Shown piece by piece: positions 31,964-40,454 of a DNA stretch of 64,000 nt. The stretch is from Alphaproteobacteria bacterium (GTDB taxonomy: Bacteria; Pseudomonadota; Alphaproteobacteria; UBA6615), in NCBI GenBank assembly GCA_039980135.1, contig JBDXCV010000006.1, positions 1 to 64,000 on the forward strand. The letters are read 5' to 3'. The position numbers and the translations under genes were made by a program. The notes under the pieces were generated by a model, which did no database searches, was not told the origin of the DNA, and saw only the letters and a list, made by a program, of their open reading frames with translations. Position 1 is the stretch's first letter. The number at the start of each line of letters is the position of its first letter.

Positions 31964-33103
31964 TTAGCGACCGTCGTCTTCGGCAAGCGCGGCAATGGTG
32001 CGTGCCAGAAGTCGAATCTCGGAGCGGATTTCCTGAACGATCTGGTTCCGCCCGCTCACCTGGTCTTCGAGCATGCGCGCCATGTAGCCATCGATGTTCC
32101 GGATGTGATTCCGTGTCGCTTCATCGAAATCGTCGCTGTGACGCGGCTCGGCCAGCCGCTGCAGAACCGGGCGCAACTCGGCCTGATTTTCCGCCAGCCG
32201 GACCATCAGCTCCTGCTCGGTGCGCATCTGGTCAGTCATCGTCGACAATCGTTCGGTCAGCATCTGCAGGCTTTGATCGCCATGGCTGCGCGAGGACTCG
32301 GCCTGGGCGACCGTGCGCTGCAGGTTGTCGAGGGAGTCTGCCGTGGTTTCGAGCAAGGCCTGGATATAGGCCGGGACCGAATCGCCGTCGCCGCCGCTCA
32401 ACGTGCCGGCGCTCGACACGCGCGTCGCGCTGCTCAGCCAGTCCTCCAGATCGTTGTAGAACCGGTTCTGTGCCGCGCTGGCCTGCAGGTCGAGAAAGCC
32501 GAGGAGCAGGGAGCCCGCCAAACCGAAGAGGGATGAACTGAAGGCCGTTCCCATGCCCGACAGCGGCGCTTCGAGTCCGCTTTTCAGGTCGGTGAATATC
32601 TGGGTCGAATCGCCGCCGCCGACCTGCAGGCCGGAGATGACCGCAGCAACCGACCCGACCGTCTGGAGAAGCCCCCAGAATGTGCCGAGAAGACCGAGGA
32701 AGATCAGGAGCCCGATCATGTAGCGCGAGATGTCGCGCGATTCATCGAGCCGTGCGCTGATCCCGTCCAGGATCGACCGCAGGGATGTCGTGTTCAGGCG
32801 CAAATGGCCCTGGCGATCCCCGATCATGGCGGCCATCGGCGCCAGCAGATGCGGCGGGTCGGCGACCGATCCCCCCGGCTGCTGGCTGCGGTAGGTCTCG
32901 ATCCAGCGGACCTCGATATTGAGCATCAGGACCTGGCGAAACACGAACAGCAAGCCGAACAGGAGAACCAGAATGATGATGCCGTTGATCGCCGGGTTGG
33001 CGAGGAATGCGCTGATCAACTGTTGATGCAGCGCGCCGGCGGCGGCAACGGCGAGCGCCAGGAAGATACCCATGCGGGTGAGGTAGGTGCGCGGGTTGGT
33101 CAT
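31964..33103 (-). CDS. MotA/TolQ-like motor protein with long cytoplasmic tail
   Basis: A 379-residue inner-membrane protein of the MotA/TolQ/ExbB group. Two membrane segments are near the N-terminus (15-60), and the conserved paired segments YMIGLLIFLGLLGTFWGLLQTV and LEAPLSGMGTAFSSSLFGLAGSLLLGFL give the ion channel. Beyond about residue 210 comes a 170-residue, largely helical soluble tail, much longer than in TolQ. With the following MotB-like gene it should make a 5:2 ion-driven rotary motor. It begins 148 bp after the OmpA-like gene. Function unknown. Confidence 0.88.
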   Translation of the reverse strand: MTNPRTYLTRMGIFLALAVAAAGALHQQLISAFLANPAINGIIILVLLFGLLFVFRQVLMLNIEVRWIETYRSQQPGGSVADPPHLLAPMAAMIGDRQGHLRLNTTSLRSILDGISARLDESRDISRYMIGLLIFLGLLGTFWGLLQTVGSVAAVISGLQVGGGDSTQIFTDLKSGLEAPLSGMGTAFSSSLFGLAGSLLLGFLDLQASAAQNRFYNDLEDWLSSATRVSSAGTLSGGDGDSVPAYIQALLETTADSLDNLQRTVAQAESSRSHGDQSLQMLTERLSTMTDQMRTEQELMVRLAENQAELRPVLQRLAEPRHSDDFDEATRNHIRNIDGYMARMLEDQVSGRNQIVQEIRSEIRLLARTIAALAEDDGR

Positions 33104-33251
33104 GGCTTTTCTACCCGGTTGCGCAAACGGCTGATTCTGTTCGCCCGATCATGAGAATCTCCCGATAGGGCGCCGCGAGACGATGTGCACTGTCATTCCA
33201 GGACGGTGCCGAATCTATGTGACGACTTTAGGGCGACGGCGGCGAGTCCGG

Positions 33252-34193
33252 CTATCGCCGAACGATGACGGCATCGACCCGGTCGGCCGGTCCACCTTCC
33301 GCCTTGACGCCGAGCGCGCGGACATCCATGCGGGTACTGCGCACGCCCTGGTCGATCAGGTGCGAGCGGACCTTGAGGGCGCGCGAAAGAGACAGACGAC
33401 GCGCGTCGGGCGCCGTTTCATCCGTGCCGGCGGCATAGGCCTGCAGCTGGACCCGGATGTCGGCATCGGCCTTGAGCTGTGATGCGAGTCCATTCAGTTC
33501 GGCCTTGGCCGCGTCGGTCAGGGTGGCCGACCCCGCGTCGAAGACAATTCGGGTCTCGCCATCGGTCGCGGAAGCGCTCGGCCGGGACGCGGTCTGGGTC
33601 GGTGCGGGCGGCGGCGGCGGGGATTCGGCGGAGGCCGTGGCGGTTGGTGCCGGCGGCGGTGGTGGCGCTGTGACCGTGGGAGCCGCCGGGACCTGGGGCG
33701 CGGGCGGCGTCGCCGCGGCGGGGGCCGGTGCGGGCGCGGGTTTCGGTGCCGGTGGGCTTGCCGGTGCTGCGGTAACCGGTGCCGGCGCCTGAACGACGGG
33801 TGGTTTTGGCGCCGCGGCGGGCGCCGGCGCCACAACCGGGGCGGCGGATGCCGTCCGGTTTGTCGGCAGGGATGTGCGGCTGGTCGGTGGCGTGAGTGTC
33901 AGGCTGCGATTGACGAGCGGGCCTTCGAGACGCGAGACCGGCTTTTGTGCCGGGGGAAACTGTCCGAACCCGCCGCCGGCGCGCGGCGCAAACTGGCCGC
34001 CGGCGCCCGTCGGGAGCCGCCCGCCGCCGCCGTCGAGCACGCTGAGGTCTATGACCACCCCGCTACTGCCCTGAAACCGCTGTTGAGCTTCGGCGGGCGC
34101 CGTTGCGATCAGTCCGCCCGCGACACTTGCGACCGAAGCGATCATCGCACTGCGGATGGCCTTCTTGGCCGCACTCGTTTGTTGCCGTGTCAT
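33252..34193 (-). CDS. OmpA-domain protein with Pro/Ala-rich linker
   Basis: About 313 residues: a signal peptide (AIRSAMIASVASVAGGLIAT, ending APAEAQQ), a glycine-rich stretch, a very low-complexity Pro/Ala linker of about 110 residues, and a C-terminal OmpA-like domain (IVFDAGSATLTDAAKAELNG; RRLSLSRALKVRSHLIDQGV). The domain's GHTD loop is replaced by AYAAGTDETAP, so peptidoglycan binding is uncertain. Start placed at the second Met (34193); the frame extends to 34253. It lies between suhB and the motor pair and may be their periplasmic partner. Confidence 0.8.
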   Translation of the reverse strand: MTRQQTSAAKKAIRSAMIASVASVAGGLIATAPAEAQQRFQGSSGVVIDLSVLDGGGGRLPTGAGGQFAPRAGGGFGQFPPAQKPVSRLEGPLVNRSLTLTPPTSRTSLPTNRTASAAPVVAPAPAAAPKPPVVQAPAPVTAAPASPPAPKPAPAPAPAAATPPAPQVPAAPTVTAPPPPPAPTATASAESPPPPPAPTQTASRPSASATDGETRIVFDAGSATLTDAAKAELNGLASQLKADADIRVQLQAYAAGTDETAPDARRLSLSRALKVRSHLIDQGVRSTRMDVRALGVKAEGGPADRVDAVIVRR

Positions 34194-34297
34194 ATCGCCC
34201 AGCCCGTTATTTGCCCAAATGGACCGCATCGGCCCTATTGCGGTTGCGAACATACCGTAACGTTGACGAAATCGACAACCGCTTCTGAATCAGGCGT

Positions 34298-35116
34298 TTA
34301 ACTGGCCTTTGCGCTGGCTGTCGGCCCGGGGTCTGCCTCGCGCAGGCATTTGCGCAGCTTTTCCTGGATCTTGTCGTTGCCGGCGACCACTTCGCCGGTC
34401 TTCAACGCGTTGTCGCGGCCGGCGATATCGCTGACGAACCCGCCGGCTTCACGCACAATCAGGATGCCAGCGGCGATATCCCAGATCTTGAGATCGAACT
34501 CCCAGAAACCGTCGAAACGGCCGGCCGCGAGATAGGCCAGGTCGAGCGCCGCAGAGCCGTAGCGGCGGATGCCGGCGACTTCGCCCATGACCGCTTTCAG
34601 GGTCTCGAGATAGCGCGCATGGTCGCCATGCCCGAGGAACGGCATGCCGGTCGCAATCAGGCTTTCCGACATATGCTGCCGTGCGGACACGCGCAGGCGC
34701 GTGTCATTGAGGAATGCGCCGGTACCGCGTTCGGCCCAGAAGAGCTCATCGTTCAGCGGGTTGTAGACGATGCCTGCAACGATCTGGCCGCGCTCCTCGA
34801 GCGCAATGGAGACCGCGAACTGCGGCAGGCCGTGCAGGAAATTCGTGGTCCCGTCGAGCGGGTCGACGATCCAGCGATGGATGCCGTCGCCCTCGGCCTG
34901 GGTGCCGCCTTCCTCGCCGATGAACCCGAAGTCGGGGCGCGCACGCATCAACTCGTAACGCACCGTCTCCTCGGCGCGCCGGTCGGCGGCGGTGACGAAA
35001 TCAGCGGCCCCCTTGCGTGACACCTGGAGCTGCTCGACTTCGCCGAAGTCGCGCGACAGGTCGCGCCCGGCACGGCGAGCGGCCTTGTCCATGACATTGA
35101 TAATAGCTGGGCGCAT
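34298..35116 (-). CDS. suhB: Inositol-1-monophosphatase family protein
   Basis: A 272-residue magnesium-dependent sugar-phosphate phosphatase. The metal motif is WIVDPLDGTTNF (82-93), Glu68/Glu69 lie in FIGEEGG, and the second motif is IWDIAAGILIVREAGG (C-terminal). It should hydrolyse myo-inositol 1-phosphate and related compounds. The symbol reflects family naming; an extra role in RNA processing as in E. coli SuhB is not shown. It follows efp by 57 bp. Confidence 0.92.
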   Translation of the reverse strand: MRPAIINVMDKAARRAGRDLSRDFGEVEQLQVSRKGAADFVTAADRRAEETVRYELMRARPDFGFIGEEGGTQAEGDGIHRWIVDPLDGTTNFLHGLPQFAVSIALEERGQIVAGIVYNPLNDELFWAERGTGAFLNDTRLRVSARQHMSESLIATGMPFLGHGDHARYLETLKAVMGEVAGIRRYGSAALDLAYLAAGRFDGFWEFDLKIWDIAAGILIVREAGGFVSDIAGRDNALKTGEVVAGNDKIQEKLRKCLREADPGPTASAKAS

Positions 35117-35173
35117 GGATAGCTCTATCCGCGAGAGGTGAACGGGAACGGCGTGGGATACGGCGTCAACAGC

Positions 35174-35743
35174 CTAGTCCCGAGCCCGTTCGACATAGGT
35201 GGCATCCGCCGTGTTGACCACCACCGACGTGCCTGCTTCGACATGGGGCGGCACCTGAATCCGGACTCCGTTCTCAAGGGTCGCGGGCTTGTAGGACGAT
35301 GTGGCCGTCTGGCCCTTGACCACCGGGTCGGCCTCGACGATCTCCAGGGTCACCCGTTCGGGAAGCGCGACGCCGATCGGCTCTTCCTCATAGGACTCGA
35401 TCTGCACGACCATGCCGTCCTGCAGGAAGCGTGATTGATCCGGCTCGATGATGTTTTCGTCGAGCGTGACCTGCTCGAAGTTTTCCTGATCCATGAATGT
35501 ATGGGACGTGCCGTCGCTGAACAGGAACTGATATTCCTTCTGGTCGAGGCGCACCCGCTCGACGGTTTCTGCAGAGCGAAAACGCTCGTTGAGCTTGGTG
35601 CCGTCGCGAATATCCTTGAGTTCGACCTGCAGGAACGCGCCGCCCTTGCCGGGTTTGACGTGCTGGGTTTTCACCGCGCGCCAGAGGCGGTCCTGATGCT
35701 CGATCACGTTGCCGGGTCGAATTTCGTTGCCATCGATCTTCAT
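35174..35743 (-). CDS. efp: Elongation factor P
   Basis: A 189-residue translation factor that rescues ribosomes stalled at proline stretches. It starts [20 protein letters not shown], and the modification-site loop VKPGKGGAF carries Lys33 in the position modified by EpmA in other bacteria; no epmA or epmB is visible here. Three beta-barrel domains fit the length. A GGCGAC run precedes the ATG and a four-copy 14-bp tandem repeat lies just upstream. The proline-rich TolA and OmpA-like proteins of this window are likely clients. Confidence 0.95.
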   Translation of the reverse strand: MKIDGNEIRPGNVIEHQDRLWRAVKTQHVKPGKGGAFLQVELKDIRDGTKLNERFRSAETVERVRLDQKEYQFLFSDGTSHTFMDQENFEQVTLDENIIEPDQSRFLQDGMVVQIESYEEEPIGVALPERVTLEIVEADPVVKGQTATSSYKPATLENGVRIQVPPHVEAGTSVVVNTADATYVERARD

Positions 35744-35747
35744 GGTC

Positions 35748-35803
35748 GTCGCCTGTGAAATAAGGCCTTTGAAATAGGGCCTGTGAAACGGGGCCTGTGG
35801 CGT
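35748..35803. repeat. 14-bp tandem repeat x4 upstream of efp
   Basis: Four consecutive 14-mers, consensus AGGGCCTGTGAAAT, run from 35748 to 35803 with one to four changes per unit. They sit directly in front of the efp start codon (- strand), in its leader. The period is not a codon multiple and no gene covers it. Confidence 0.7.
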
Positions 35804-35888
35804 TGCGCTGTCGCGCGACGCCCGCAAACCGGGTGTACGGCGCGGTCTCTAGCAGGTGCGGGCGACCTTTTCCAGCCCGGCCGGTCGG

Positions 35889-36587
35889 TTAGGAACAGGC
35901 CGCGTTGAAAGCGCGCACCGCGGCCCCCGGGCCGTCCGGGTGCGCCCAGACCCCGGCCGACACGGCGAGGAAATCCGCGCCGGCCTCGACAATGGGCGCG
36001 CAATTGCCGGCGGTGATGCCGCCGATGGCGACGCACGGCACCTCGGTGATGTCCGACCACCAGGTCAGGACATCCCTGCCGGCGCGGCTCTTGGGGGTTT
36101 TGGTCCCGGTGTCGAAGAAGGCGCCGAACGCGACATAGTCCGCGCCGGCCTCGGCCGCCTCGAGCGCGAGGTGCCGGGAATCATGACAGGTCACGCCGAC
36201 GATGGCGTCGTCCCCCAGAATGCGTCTTGCATCCGCATAGGAGGCGTCCTCCTGGCCGACATGGACGCCGTCACAGCCAAGTTCGGCGGCAAGATCCGGC
36301 CGGTCGTTCAAGATGAACGCGACATCATGCTCTTGGGTCACGGGAAGCAGGCGCGCGACCGCGCGGCGGATTTCGTCGTCCGGCACCGGCGTCTCGTCGG
36401 CCCCTTTGAGGCGGAGCTGCAGGCAGGCGACATCGCCGGCGGCGAGCGCCGTGTCCAGCGCGCCGGCGAACGCCGTCAGCTTGTCAGCCGAGAGGTCGGC
36501 GGGGCTGACCAGATAGAGCCGGCAACGCGGGTCGGCGTCGCCCTCTCCGGTCCGGTCCGCGGGCCCGTCTGGATCGGGGGTGCTCAG
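35889..36587 (-). CDS. thiE: Thiamine-phosphate synthase
   Basis: A 232-residue TIM-barrel enzyme (from the proposed CTG start) that joins HMP-pyrophosphate and thiazole phosphate. The first strand is RLYLVSP, the pyrophosphate site LQLRLKG, then [28 protein letters not shown] and the phosphate loop [10 protein letters not shown] canonical start is missing: the first ATG/GTG/TTG in frame is the GTG at 36386, past two conserved strands. CTG at 36587 overlaps the aldolase stop as CTGA, the usual coupling geometry, so it is preferred. A base-calling error is possible. Confidence 0.85.
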   Translation of the reverse strand: MSTPDPDGPADRTGEGDADPRCRLYLVSPADLSADKLTAFAGALDTALAAGDVACLQLRLKGADETPVPDDEIRRAVARLLPVTQEHDVAFILNDRPDLAAELGCDGVHVGQEDASYADARRILGDDAIVGVTCHDSRHLALEAAEAGADYVAFGAFFDTGTKTPKSRAGRDVLTWWSDITEVPCVAIGGITAGNCAPIVEAGADFLAVSAGVWAHPDGPGAAVRAFNAACS

Positions 36588-37504
36588 AACTTGCCCTGAT
36601 AAATCTTGATGACGTTGGAGAGCAATTCGAGCGCGTCCTCGCGGGACCGCTGGAAGCTGTTGCGCCCGATGATCGAACCGTTTGCACCGCCATCGCGGAG
36701 CTGCCGGATTTCCTCATACACCGCATCCGTGCCCTTGGCCGCACCGCCGGAGAAGACGACAAGGCGCCGTCCACCGAAGGACGATTCCATGACATGCGCG
36801 ATGCGCGAAGAGAGGCTCGAGATATCGATCTTCTCGGCGTCGTAGACCTTCTGCGCATCCGGGCTTTCGATGAAGTCGGTCGGCGGCTTGACCTTGATGA
36901 TATTGGCGCCGAGTTGGGCGGCCATGTGGGCGGCATATGCGCAGACGTCGATGGCCGTCTCGCCATCTTTGGAAATATCGCCGCCGCGCGGATAGGACCA
37001 GATAACCACGGCCAGGCCGACGGATTTCGCCTCGAGGGTAATTTCGCGGATCTCCTCGATCATTTCGAACTGATGTTCGGAGCCCGGATAGACCGTGAAA
37101 CCGACGGCCGAGCAGCCAATGCGCAATGCATCTTCGACCGAGCCGGTGATCGCCTGATCCTTGGACACGGCGTGGGAGTTGGCCGAGTTGACCTTCAGGA
37201 TCAACGGCACCGAGCCGGCGAAGCTGTCGGCGGCCGCCTCGAGCTGCCCCAGGGGTGCAGCATAGGCGTTGAGGCCGGCGTCGATTGCGAGTTGGGGGAA
37301 GTAATGCGGGTCGTAGGCGGGCGGGTTCGGCGCAAAACTACGGGCCGGCCCGTGCTCCCAGCCCTGATCCACCGGAAGGATCACCATCTTGCCGGTGCCG
37401 GCAAGCTTGCCCGTCATCAGAATGCGGGCGAGGTTCGTTTTGGTGCCGGGGTTGTCGCTCTCATACCAGGAGAGAATTTTTCGGACGCGCTGCGTGACTT
37501 TCAT
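36584..37504 (-). CDS. Class I fructose-bisphosphate aldolase (DhnA-type)
   Basis: A 306-residue Schiff-base aldolase of the archaeal/DhnA type that cleaves or forms fructose 1,6-bisphosphate. The early segment [15 protein letters not shown] and the barrel strand [10 protein letters not shown] (Lys204 or Lys206) are characteristic; [15 protein letters not shown] and [11 protein letters not shown] bind the phosphate. It is unrelated to the zinc class II enzymes. Its stop overlaps thiE. In many alphaproteobacteria the gene follows pgk, which is absent here. Confidence 0.9.
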   Translation of the reverse strand: MKVTQRVRKILSWYESDNPGTKTNLARILMTGKLAGTGKMVILPVDQGWEHGPARSFAPNPPAYDPHYFPQLAIDAGLNAYAAPLGQLEAAADSFAGSVPLILKVNSANSHAVSKDQAITGSVEDALRIGCSAVGFTVYPGSEHQFEMIEEIREITLEAKSVGLAVVIWSYPRGGDISKDGETAIDVCAYAAHMAAQLGANIIKVKPPTDFIESPDAQKVYDAEKIDISSLSSRIAHVMESSFGGRRLVVFSGGAAKGTDAVYEEIRQLRDGGANGSIIGRNSFQRSREDALELLSNVIKIYQGKF

Positions 37505-37582
37505 GTCGCTGTTTCCCGTTGTCGGAGCCGGTCCATCACGCCGCGCAGCCAGGTCACGGGCAGGACTTTGAACATCAGTGAA

Positions 37583-38047
37583 TTAGCCGAGGGCGCCCGG
37601 ATTTGCAACGCCGTCCGGGTTGTTCGAGAGATAGAGTTCGCATTCTCGCTGTGGATTGTTTGCGCCGGCCAGATCGAGCGCGCCGGTACGATCGACCCGC
37701 ACGATGCGGGCATCGTAACCGGCGGCGATCTGCGCCACGCGTGACCAGACCGGCTCGTCGGCGTCCAGCGCAATCGTCCCGACTCCCTCGCGCAGCGCGG
37801 CGAGCGCCAAGCCGGGTTCGTCGCCGCAATCGAGAATCCATTCGGCCGCCTGATCGGGGATGACGTCGCGGGCCTGCGCAACCAGTTCGCGCCACCATCC
37901 CGCGCCGGCCGAACGCACCGCACCGGCGGCGCTGAGGAAGATGACCGCGCGGTCTTGGCTCTGGGCTGCGGTCAACGCGGCCAGCGCATGGCCGAACTCG
38001 TGAATCACGATCCGGGCGGGGGCGTTTCTGGAATATTCTTCGGCCAT
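37583..38047 (-). CDS. Conserved hypothetical protein upstream of the aldolase gene
   Basis: About 154 residues from the ATG at 38047, which has GGAG 11 bases before it; the frame is open to 38164. I recall similar proteins beside the aldolase gene in Rhodospirillales but know no function. It shows an HEFGH sequence (IVIHEFGHALAAL) that fits the zinc-protease pattern HExxH, though no third ligand stands out, then alternating strand-helix segments (ILDCGDEPGLALAALREGV; GYDARIVRVD). It lacks signal peptide and membrane segments. Likely co-transcribed with the aldolase, 78 bp apart. Confidence 0.65.
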   Translation of the reverse strand: MAEEYSRNAPARIVIHEFGHALAALTAAQSQDRAVIFLSAAGAVRSAGAGWWRELVAQARDVIPDQAAEWILDCGDEPGLALAALREGVGTIALDADEPVWSRVAQIAAGYDARIVRVDRTGALDLAGANNPQRECELYLSNNPDGVANPGALG

Positions 38048-38211
38048 CGGCCGGCGGTCTCCGTCGCTTGCGTGGCTGTTCATGATTTCTGTGCTGCGCA
38101 CCCAGAGAAATGCCGCAGCGTTGCCGGAATATTTGTCGTCGGAGCGCATTGTCGCGGACATCAATACTGGTTACAAGAATTGTGCCGTACTGGAATATAT
38201 GGGTGAACGAA

Positions 38212-39123
38212 ATGGACACGCTGACATCAATGGACCTATTTGTTAAAGCCGTCGAATCTGGCAGCTTCTCGGCCACGGCCCGGTCGATGAACCTGACCCC
38301 GTCTGCCGTGAGCAAGCAGATATCCCGGCTCGAAGACCGACTCGGGGCCCGGCTGTTCAACCGGACCACCCGCCAGCTGGCGCCGACCGAAGAGGGCCGC
38401 GCCTATTATGAGCGCTGCCAGCAGATCCTGGCCGATATCGTTGAAGCCGAGGCGGCGGTCACGGAGCTGAACACCGAGCCGCGCGGCGCGCTGCGGGTCA
38501 ACATGCCGGTGGTGTTCGGGCGCCGGCACATCGTCCCGATCATCGGTGAGTTCCTCGACAGTCACCCGTTTGTCTCGATGGAACTGTCGATGTCGGACCA
38601 GTTCGTCGATCCCATCGCCGAGGGTGCGGACATGCTGATCCGGGTTGGCGAGCTCAAGGATTCGAGCCTGATTGCGCGGAAGCTGGCTGAGGCACGTCGC
38701 GTCGTCGCGGCAACGCCGGGCTATTGGAAGAAGACCAGTATACCCAAGAAACCGGAAGACCTGCGGGCCCACAATTGTCTGTCATATTCCTACCTGTCGA
38801 GCGGGAACACCTGGCGCATGACCGACGCGAAGGGCAAGGAGCATGTGATCCAGGCGACAGGCAATCTCGCGTCGAACAACGGCGAGGCCCTGCTCGAGGC
38901 TGCCGTCGAAGGGCTGGGCGTGGTCAATCTGCCGACATGGATGGTGGGGCCGGATCTGGAATCCGGGCGTCTGGTCGAGGTGCTGGAGGAATATGCCCAG
39001 CCCGAGCCGTCGGTGCATGTCATCTATCCGCCGGGCCGGCACCTGTCGGCCAAGGTGCGCGCGTTCGTCGATTTCTTGGCCGGACATTTCAAGGAGCGTC
39101 CGCTTGGCTCCACCGAGAAGTAG
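38212..39123 (+). CDS. LysR family transcriptional regulator
   Basis: A 303-residue LysR regulator. The N-terminal winged HTH reads MDLFVKAVESGSFSATARSM then LTPSAVSKQISRLEDRLGAR; the C-terminal periplasmic-binding-like domain binds an effector. The region after the HTH (NMPVVFGRRHIVPIIGEFL) is of the CrgA/DmlR-like subgroup that often has few targets beside its own gene. Start set at ATG 38212; the open frame to 38110 overlaps the divergent gene. It interrupts the sugar-phosphate cluster between gapA and the aldolase gene and may be an insertion. Confidence 0.9.
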   Translation: MDTLTSMDLFVKAVESGSFSATARSMNLTPSAVSKQISRLEDRLGARLFNRTTRQLAPTEEGRAYYERCQQILADIVEAEAAVTELNTEPRGALRVNMPVVFGRRHIVPIIGEFLDSHPFVSMELSMSDQFVDPIAEGADMLIRVGELKDSSLIARKLAEARRVVAATPGYWKKTSIPKKPEDLRAHNCLSYSYLSSGNTWRMTDAKGKEHVIQATGNLASNNGEALLEAAVEGLGVVNLPTWMVGPDLESGRLVEVLEEYAQPEPSVHVIYPPGRHLSAKVRAFVDFLAGHFKERPLGSTEK

Positions 39124-39142
39124 CAATACGGACATGTCGTTG

Positions 39143-39174
39143 GAAAAAGAACGGCCCGGGCAGAGCCCGGGCCG
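39143..39174 (-). terminator. Second terminator behind gapA
   Basis: CGGCCCGGGC-AGA-GCCCGGGCCG is a perfect 10-bp stem (39152-39174); read on the - strand it is followed by TTCTTTTTCC. It lies near the LysR stop but has no T-run on the + strand. Confidence 0.7.
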
Positions 39175-39260
39175 AGGAAAGATCGTTTCAGGGAGGAATC
39201 GATCGGAATATCGCGCCAGCGTAGCGACAATATAGAACCTGCTTTCCCTGGAATAAATAG

Positions 39261-39305
39261 ATGCAAAAAGAAACCCACATGTTCCTATATGGAACATGTG
39301 GGTTT
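39261..39305 (-). terminator. Main terminator behind gapA
   Basis: AAACCCACATGTTCC and its exact reverse complement (15-bp stem, loop TATAT) are followed on the - strand by CTTTTTG. It starts about 60 bases behind the gapA stop, and with 39143-39174 makes a tandem terminator. Confidence 0.85.
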
Positions 39306-39366
39306 CTTGAATCCCGGAATCATGGCCGCCACCGATCGTGACGGGAAACAGTCCGAAACAAGACGA

Positions 39367-40392
39367 TCAGACGAGACGCCCCATTTGGACCGCCGTGTCG
39401 CTCATGCGGTTAGAGAAGCCCCATTCATTGTCGTACCAGCTCAGGATGCGGACCATGCGGCCGTCCGTAACTTGCGTCTGGGTCAGGTCGAACACCGAGC
39501 TCGCCGGATCGTGGTTGAAGTCCGACGACACGAGCGGCGCACTATTAACTGTGAGGATGCCCTTCATGGGGCCCTTCTCGGCGGCCCTGGTCATGGCCGC
39601 GTTCACCGCCTCGACGGTGGTGGCCTTCTTGGCCTCGATCACGAGATCGACCATGGAGACGTTGGCGGTCGGCACGCGTACGGCGGTGCCGTCGAGCTTG
39701 CCCGCCAGTTCGGGCAGCACGAGACCGACCGCGCGGGCGGCACCCGTGGAGGTCGGGATGATGGACATCGCCGCCGCGCGGGCCCGGTGCAGATCCTTGT
39801 GCATGGTGTCATGTACCGGCTGATCGCCGGTATAGGCGTGCACGGTAGTCATGAAGCCATGTTTGATGCCGACGGTCTTGTCGAGGACGGCCGCGACGGG
39901 TGACAGGCAGTTGGTGGTGCAGGACGCGTTGGAGACGACCGTGTGAGACTTGCGCAGCTTCTTGTCGTTGACGCCCTGGACGATCGTCAGGTCGGCGTTC
40001 GTCGCCGGGGCCGAAATCAGCACCTTCTTGGCGCCGGCCTGAATGTGGGCGCCGGCGGATTCTTTCGACGTAAAGATGCCGGTGCATTCGAGCACCACGT
40101 CGATGCCCAGATCACCCCAGGGCAGATCGGCCGGATTGCGCTCGGCGAACACCTTGACCGAGCGGCCGATGGTCGATTTGGCGCCGAGATTGATCGACGA
40201 CTTGCCGGCCTTCACGGTGCCGGGGAAACGGCCGTGGATCGAATCATACTGCAGCAGGTGCGCGTTGGTATCGACCGGACCCAGATCGTTAATCGCCACG
40301 AAGGTGATGTCCTTGCGGCCCGATTCATATGCCGCCCGCATCACCAGGCGTCCAATGCGCCCGAACCCGTTGATTGCTACCCGAACTGCCAT
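39367..40392 (-). CDS. gap: Glyceraldehyde-3-phosphate dehydrogenase, type I
   Basis: A 341-residue NAD-dependent enzyme making 1,3-bisphosphoglycerate. The nucleotide site starts [10 protein letters not shown] (6-15), the residue after the second strand is Asp36 (AINDLGPV), which favours NAD over NADP, and the active-site Cys158 is in [10 protein letters not shown]. Length is normal. It follows tkt by 62 bp on the same strand and ends in a tandem terminator. Confidence 0.96.
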   Translation of the reverse strand: MAVRVAINGFGRIGRLVMRAAYESGRKDITFVAINDLGPVDTNAHLLQYDSIHGRFPGTVKAGKSSINLGAKSTIGRSVKVFAERNPADLPWGDLGIDVVLECTGIFTSKESAGAHIQAGAKKVLISAPATNADLTIVQGVNDKKLRKSHTVVSNASCTTNCLSPVAAVLDKTVGIKHGFMTTVHAYTGDQPVHDTMHKDLHRARAAAMSIIPTSTGAARAVGLVLPELAGKLDGTAVRVPTANVSMVDLVIEAKKATTVEAVNAAMTRAAEKGPMKGILTVNSAPLVSSDFNHDPASSVFDLTQTQVTDGRMVRILSWYDNEWGFSNRMSDTAVQMGRLV

Positions 40393-40454
40393 CGTCTTCT
40401 CCTTGTTACTCGCAAACTAGATTGTTCTGAAACCGGCGCTTGTCCACCCCAAGG

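Noticed and set aside
30785-33103. Zorya defence system (ZorA/ZorB)
   Set aside because: The pair resembles ZorAB in parts, but no ZorC, ZorD or ZorE gene is adjacent and the neighbours (efp, suhB, ABC transporter, rpmE) are a conserved housekeeping order.
35748-35803. CRISPR or toxin-type repeat
   Set aside because: Units abut without spacers; it is a simple tandem repeat.
37501-37923. 140-codon - strand frame overlapping the hypothetical gene
   Set aside because: Shifted frame of the gene at 37583-38047 with Arg/Ser-rich shadow composition.
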